Positions 6,381-8,239 of a stretch of 8,239 nucleotides of DNA are shown piece by piece. A program made the position numbers and the translations under genes. The notes under the pieces are model-generated. The model had not been told where the DNA came from. It did no database searches and saw nothing but the letters and a program-made list of their open reading frames with translations. Numbering within the stretch: the stretch's first letter is position 1; the number at the start of each line of letters is the position of its first letter. Source of the stretch: an uncultured Clostridia bacterium (GTDB lineage: Bacteria > Bacillota > Clostridia > Oscillospirales > Acutalibacteraceae); assembly GCA_945869905.1 (NCBI GenBank), contig CAMBQD010000034.1:1-8239 (forward strand), read 5' to 3'.

Positions 6381-7229
6381 ATGACAAAGGTTGTTGGTGT
6401 TCGCTTTAAGGACACAGGCAAGACCTATTATTTTGACCCACAGGGTCTTGATATAAAAAAAGGTCAAACCCTTGTTTTGGAAACAGCAAAGGGTATTGAA
6501 TGCGGAGTGGCACAGTCAGGCGTAAAAGAGGTGGAGGACAGCGAGGTTGTTCCGCCGCTGAAGCCTGTTAAAAGAATTGCTGATGAATCCGACCTGAAAG
6601 TTATTGAAGAAAACAAAAGGCTTGAAAAAGAGGCTTTGGCAGTATGTGCTCAAAAGATTAAAAATCATAATCTTGAAATGTATCTCACAGATGCGGAATA
6701 TTCCTTTGACAGATCAAAGATAATTTTCTATTTTACCGCCGACGGCAGAGTGGATTTCAGGGAGCTTGTAAAGGATTTAGGCTCCCATTTTCATACAAGG
6801 ATTGAGCTCAGGCAAATCGGTGTCCGTGACGAAAGCAGGCTTTTGGGCGGGCTCGGCATATGCGGCAGGCCTTTTTGCTGTTCAACCTTTTTGGATGATT
6901 TTCATTCTGTTACAATCAAAATGGCAAAGGACCAGGGACTGTCACTGGCTCCCAGCAAAATAAGCGGTACCTGCGGCAGATTAATGTGCTGCCTTAAATA
7001 TGAGCAAAATTCATATGAGTACCTAAACAAAATAACTCCGAAAAAGAATACGGTTGTGGATTGCCGTGAGGGCAGGGGAGTTGTTGTTGACGTGTCACTG
7101 CTTACAGGTAAATTGAAGGTACAGCTTGATAAATCGCCTGAGGGCTTGCCCATTGTTGTTGACAGAGATGAGGTAAGAGTTGTAAAAAATTGCCCCGATT
7201 GCCACAAAGAAAATAACGCAAAAGAATAA
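6381..7229 (+). CDS. ricT: PSP1-domain protein RicT/YaaT
   Basis: RicT is a component of the RicA-RicF-RicT (Y) complex, which in Bacillus subtilis carries Fe-S clusters, works with RNase Y on transcript maturation, and is needed for sporulation, competence and biofilm development. The ATG at 6381 has GGAGG (6368-6372) eight bases before it. The protein has 282 residues. The PSP1 C-terminal region is plain: 'AEYSFDRSKIIFYFTADGRVDFRELVKDLG' at 105-134, 'RIELRQIGVRDE' at 140-151, GGLGICGRPFCC at 156-167 and GTCGRLMCCLKYE at 196-208. Cysteines 161, 166, 167, 198, 203 and 204 are therefore in the conserved clusters. A variable KNCPDCHKENN tail adds one more CxxC (271/274). It lies 36 bases after holB, in the standard Firmicutes order. 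RicA and RicF genes are not in the window. Confidence 0.93.
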   Translation: MTKVVGVRFKDTGKTYYFDPQGLDIKKGQTLVLETAKGIECGVAQSGVKEVEDSEVVPPLKPVKRIADESDLKVIEENKRLEKEALAVCAQKIKNHNLEMYLTDAEYSFDRSKIIFYFTADGRVDFRELVKDLGSHFHTRIELRQIGVRDESRLLGGLGICGRPFCCSTFLDDFHSVTIKMAKDQGLSLAPSKISGTCGRLMCCLKYEQNSYEYLNKITPKKNTVVDCREGRGVVVDVSLLTGKLKVQLDKSPEGLPIVVDRDEVRVVKNCPDCHKENNAKE

Positions 7230-7235
7230 AAATAC

Positions 7236-7264
7236 TTGATTTTTTCAAAATATACTGTTATATT
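7236..7264 (+). promoter_or_regulatory. Sigma-A promoter for the ferredoxin gene
   Basis: TTGATT (7236-7241) and TATATT (7259-7264) have a 17-base spacer, placing the transcript start near 7271. The promoter begins only seven bases after the ricT stop. With no hairpin before it, read-through from ricT probably also contributes. Confidence 0.65.
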
Positions 7265-7299
7265 AGTCATAGAAGTTTGATGTGGGAGGTGTATCTATA

Positions 7300-7470
7300 A
7301 TGGCATATGCAATTTCAGACGATTGTATTTCATGCGGTGCTTGCGCTGCTGAGTGTCCTGTAAGTGCTATTTCAGAGGGTGACGGTAAGTTCGTTATCGA
7401 CGCTGACACTTGTATTGAGTGCGGCGCATGCGAAGGTGTTTGTCCCGTAAGCGCTCCTGCACAGGCATAA
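7300..7470 (+). CDS. 2[4Fe-4S] clostridial-type ferredoxin
   Basis: A 56-residue cytoplasmic electron carrier, the standard length for clostridial ferredoxin; it would serve pyruvate:ferredoxin oxidoreductase, hydrogenase and similar enzymes. The ATG at 7300 is chosen because GGGAGGTG (7284-7291) lies upstream; an in-frame GTG at 7282 falls on the ribosome site itself. Two complete CxxCxxCxxxCP motifs bind the clusters: Cys9, 12, 15 and 19, then Cys38, 41, 44 and 48, each followed by proline. The two halves are internal duplicates (CISCGACAAECPVSAIS and CIECGACEGVCPVSAPA), and the protein is acidic as expected. It is flanked by its own promoter and a strong terminator, so it is a single-gene unit, consistent with high constitutive expression. 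Confidence 0.95.
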   Translation: MAYAISDDCISCGACAAECPVSAISEGDGKFVIDADTCIECGACEGVCPVSAPAQA

Positions 7471-7489
7471 TGATATACTAATACTTATT

Positions 7490-7528
7490 AAACACGGTTG
7501 TTGCGTTTTGCAGCAGCCGTGTTTTTTT
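7490..7528 (+). terminator. Intrinsic terminator after the ferredoxin gene
   Basis: A 15-pair stem (7490-7504 with 7510-7524, two pairs being G-U) encloses a 5-base loop GTTTT and is followed by a run of seven T (7522-7528), part of which is in the stem. It lies 19 bases after the stop codon. It is the only strong terminator in the window. Confidence 0.93.
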
Positions 7529-7626
7529 GTCTTTGTTCAAATTAAGCAAAAATAATAACGCCGCCTGCATATTTTTATATAACTATACAAAAATGAAAAT
7601 TTTACATTTATTCCATTAAAATATAA

Positions 7627-7640
7627 TTGACATATGTCAA
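7627..7640. promoter_or_regulatory. Perfect 14-bp palindrome, likely operator over the -35 box
   Basis: TTGACATATGTCAA reads identically on both strands and its first six bases are the consensus -35 box. The half-sites TTGAC and GTCAA with a 4-base centre resemble Crp/Fnr-type sites (TTGAT-N4-ATCAA). An 8-base direct repeat GTCAAAAA occurs at 7636-7643 and again at 7664-7671. Which regulator binds is not known from the sequence. Confidence 0.55.
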
Positions 7641-7654
7641 AAACTATGTATAAT
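7627..7654 (+). promoter_or_regulatory. Sigma-A promoter for the DUF134 gene (and probably pflB)
   Basis: Consensus TTGACA (7627-7632) and TATAAT (7649-7654) have a 16-base spacer. The -10 is preceded by TATG, giving an extended -10 character. The start should be near 7661, with a leader of about 43 bases. The upstream 100 bases (7529-7626) are AT-rich and hold no other feature that I can support. Confidence 0.8.
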
Positions 7655-7703
7655 AAGACCGAGGTCAAAAATAATAGACATTATCATTGAAATGAGGTGT
7701 AAA

Positions 7704-8117
7704 ATGGCACGCCCCAGAAAAAACAGACGTATATGCTCGATACCTGACGCAAAAAAATTTAATAAAAGCTACGGCAGTAAAGATACCATTGATATCACGG
7801 TAGATGAGTATGAAACCGTCAGATTAATTGATTATGTCGGCTTGACTCAGCAGGAATGTGCCAAGCAAATGCAGGTGGCACGTTCAACCATAACGGCGAT
7901 TTATGACAGTGCCCGTTATAAAATTTCCGACTCAATTGTCAACGGCAAGGCGTTGGAGGTTGACGGCGGTGATTTTGAGCTTTGTCCCAATGCAAAGCAC
8001 TGCTGCGGACAGTGCGGTAAAAACAGATGCGGCAGATGCAAGCACGGCACCTGTGACAGATGTATAGGCATTTTTCACGAGCCGGGCAGGGAATGCTTTG
8101 TTGTTCAGTATAATTAG
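7704..8117 (+). CDS. DUF134 (UPF0251) family DNA-binding protein with cysteine-rich tail
   Basis: The 137-residue product starts at the ATG at 7704, with GAGGTG (7694-7699) upstream; an in-frame ATG at 7692 precedes that site and is less likely. MARPRKNRRI is the family's characteristic beginning, followed by Cys11. 'DEYETVRLIDYVGLTQQECAKQMQVARSTITAIYDSARYKISDSIVNGK' (34-82) is a sigma-70 region-4-like helix-turn-helix: 'LTQQECAKQMQVARSTI' holds the two helices, and the YDSAR...L..VNGK ending is typical of DUF134. Residues 94-131 carry nine cysteines (94, 100, 101, 104, 109, 112, 117, 120, 131), mostly as CxxC or CC pairs, suggesting a zinc or Fe-S site. The family is uncharacterised; a transcription regulator with a metal- or redox-sensing tail is inference. 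The gene lies 45 bases upstream of pflB with no terminator between, so joint transcription is likely. Confidence 0.88.
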   Translation: MARPRKNRRICSIPDAKKFNKSYGSKDTIDITVDEYETVRLIDYVGLTQQECAKQMQVARSTITAIYDSARYKISDSIVNGKALEVDGGDFELCPNAKHCCGQCGKNRCGRCKHGTCDRCIGIFHEPGRECFVVQYN

Positions 8118-8162
8118 TTTTTTATATTTATTTTTTATACACTTTATATTGGAGGAATAAAA

Positions 8163-8239
8163 ATGGACGCATGGAGAAATTTTAAAGAAGGCGTATGGTG
8201 TGATGAAATTAATGTAAGCAATTTCATTAAATTAAACTA
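8163..8239 (+). CDS. pflB: Pyruvate formate-lyase (formate acetyltransferase), N-terminal start only
   Basis: The last 77 bases encode 25 codons of a gene that runs off the window. The ATG at 8163 has a strong GGAGG (8151-8155) seven bases upstream. The peptide MDAWRNFKEGVWCDEINV...FIKLN matches the conserved N-terminus of pyruvate formate-lyase (M-x-x-W-x-x-F-K-x-G-x-W...I-V-x-x-F-I-x-x-N-Y). The enzyme is a glycyl-radical protein that splits pyruvate with CoA into acetyl-CoA and formate in the anaerobic cytoplasm. The catalytic cysteines and the radical glycine are beyond the edge. A pflA activase gene would be expected downstream. The short visible length is the main limit on certainty. 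Confidence 0.82.
   Translation, partial: MDAWRNFKEGVWCDEINVSNFIKLN

Noticed and set aside
7236..7250. TTGA-TTTTTT-TCAA as a terminator after ricT
   Set aside because: The stem is only four A/T-rich pairs with no T-run placed after it; the sequence is better explained as the ferredoxin -35 region.
6902..7270. 122-residue minus-strand ORF over the end of ricT
   Set aside because: It is antisense to the conserved cysteine region of ricT. It also covers the ferredoxin promoter, lacks a Shine-Dalgarno site and matches no family I know.
8118..8150. Separate promoter or terminator between DUF134 and pflB
   Set aside because: The stretch is T-rich with TATA-like words but has no -35 box at a proper spacing and no hairpin before the T-runs.
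1..8239. Mobile element, CRISPR array, phage or toxin-antitoxin island
   Set aside because: No transposase, integrase, spaced direct repeats, terminal inverted repeats or toxin pair was seen; genes are housekeeping or sporulation and fermentation functions in ordinary order.

Overview
The window looks like a chromosomal segment of a strictly anaerobic, spore-forming Clostridia bacterium. Family Oscillospiraceae/Ruminococcaceae is my best guess from gene order and protein style. The evidence is spore germinant-receptor genes, a small 2[4Fe-4S] ferredoxin, the start of pyruvate formate-lyase, the Firmicutes darA-holB-ricT cluster, low-GC coding with frequent TTG/GTG starts, and strong AGGAGG-type ribosome sites. 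I see no insertion sequence, phage gene, CRISPR array, tRNA or rRNA.

Layout. (1) 1-1468: the 3' part of a GerB-family spore permease, overlapped by a GerC-family lipoprotein gene; together they are the end of a germinant-receptor operon. (2) 1443-1595, minus strand: a 50-codon ORF with a perfect Shine-Dalgarno site and a signal-anchor. It resembles only the first part of a SpoIID-type protein and runs tail-to-tail into gerC. (3) 1608-4901: a sigma-A promoter and a structured leader, then citrate synthase, an unrecognised polytopic membrane protein and an AEC-family (malate-permease-like) carrier, closely spaced on one strand. (4) 4944-7229: a second sigma-A promoter, then the cyclic-di-AMP receptor protein DarA/PstA, DNA polymerase III delta' (HolB) and the PSP1-domain protein RicT/YaaT. 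(5) 7236-7528: a monocistronic ferredoxin gene with its own promoter and a strong intrinsic terminator. (6) 7627-8239: a promoter whose -35 lies inside a perfect 14-bp palindrome, a DUF134 (UPF0251) DNA-binding protein with a cysteine-rich tail, and 45 bp later the first 25 codons of pflB, cut by the window edge.

How the parts fit. Group 3 may couple synthesis of citrate to transport of a carboxylate. Group 4 is a conserved housekeeping cluster joining second-messenger sensing, replication and RNA-processing/developmental control. Group 6 suggests that the DUF134 protein and a palindromic operator take part in control of mixed-acid fermentation. Most of the window is conventional. The points worth a second look are the truncated antisense ORF, the alternative hairpins ahead of citrate synthase, the unknown membrane protein with its transporter neighbour, the altered DarA pocket, and the palindrome-DUF134-pflB arrangement. 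I found no clear new multi-gene system.
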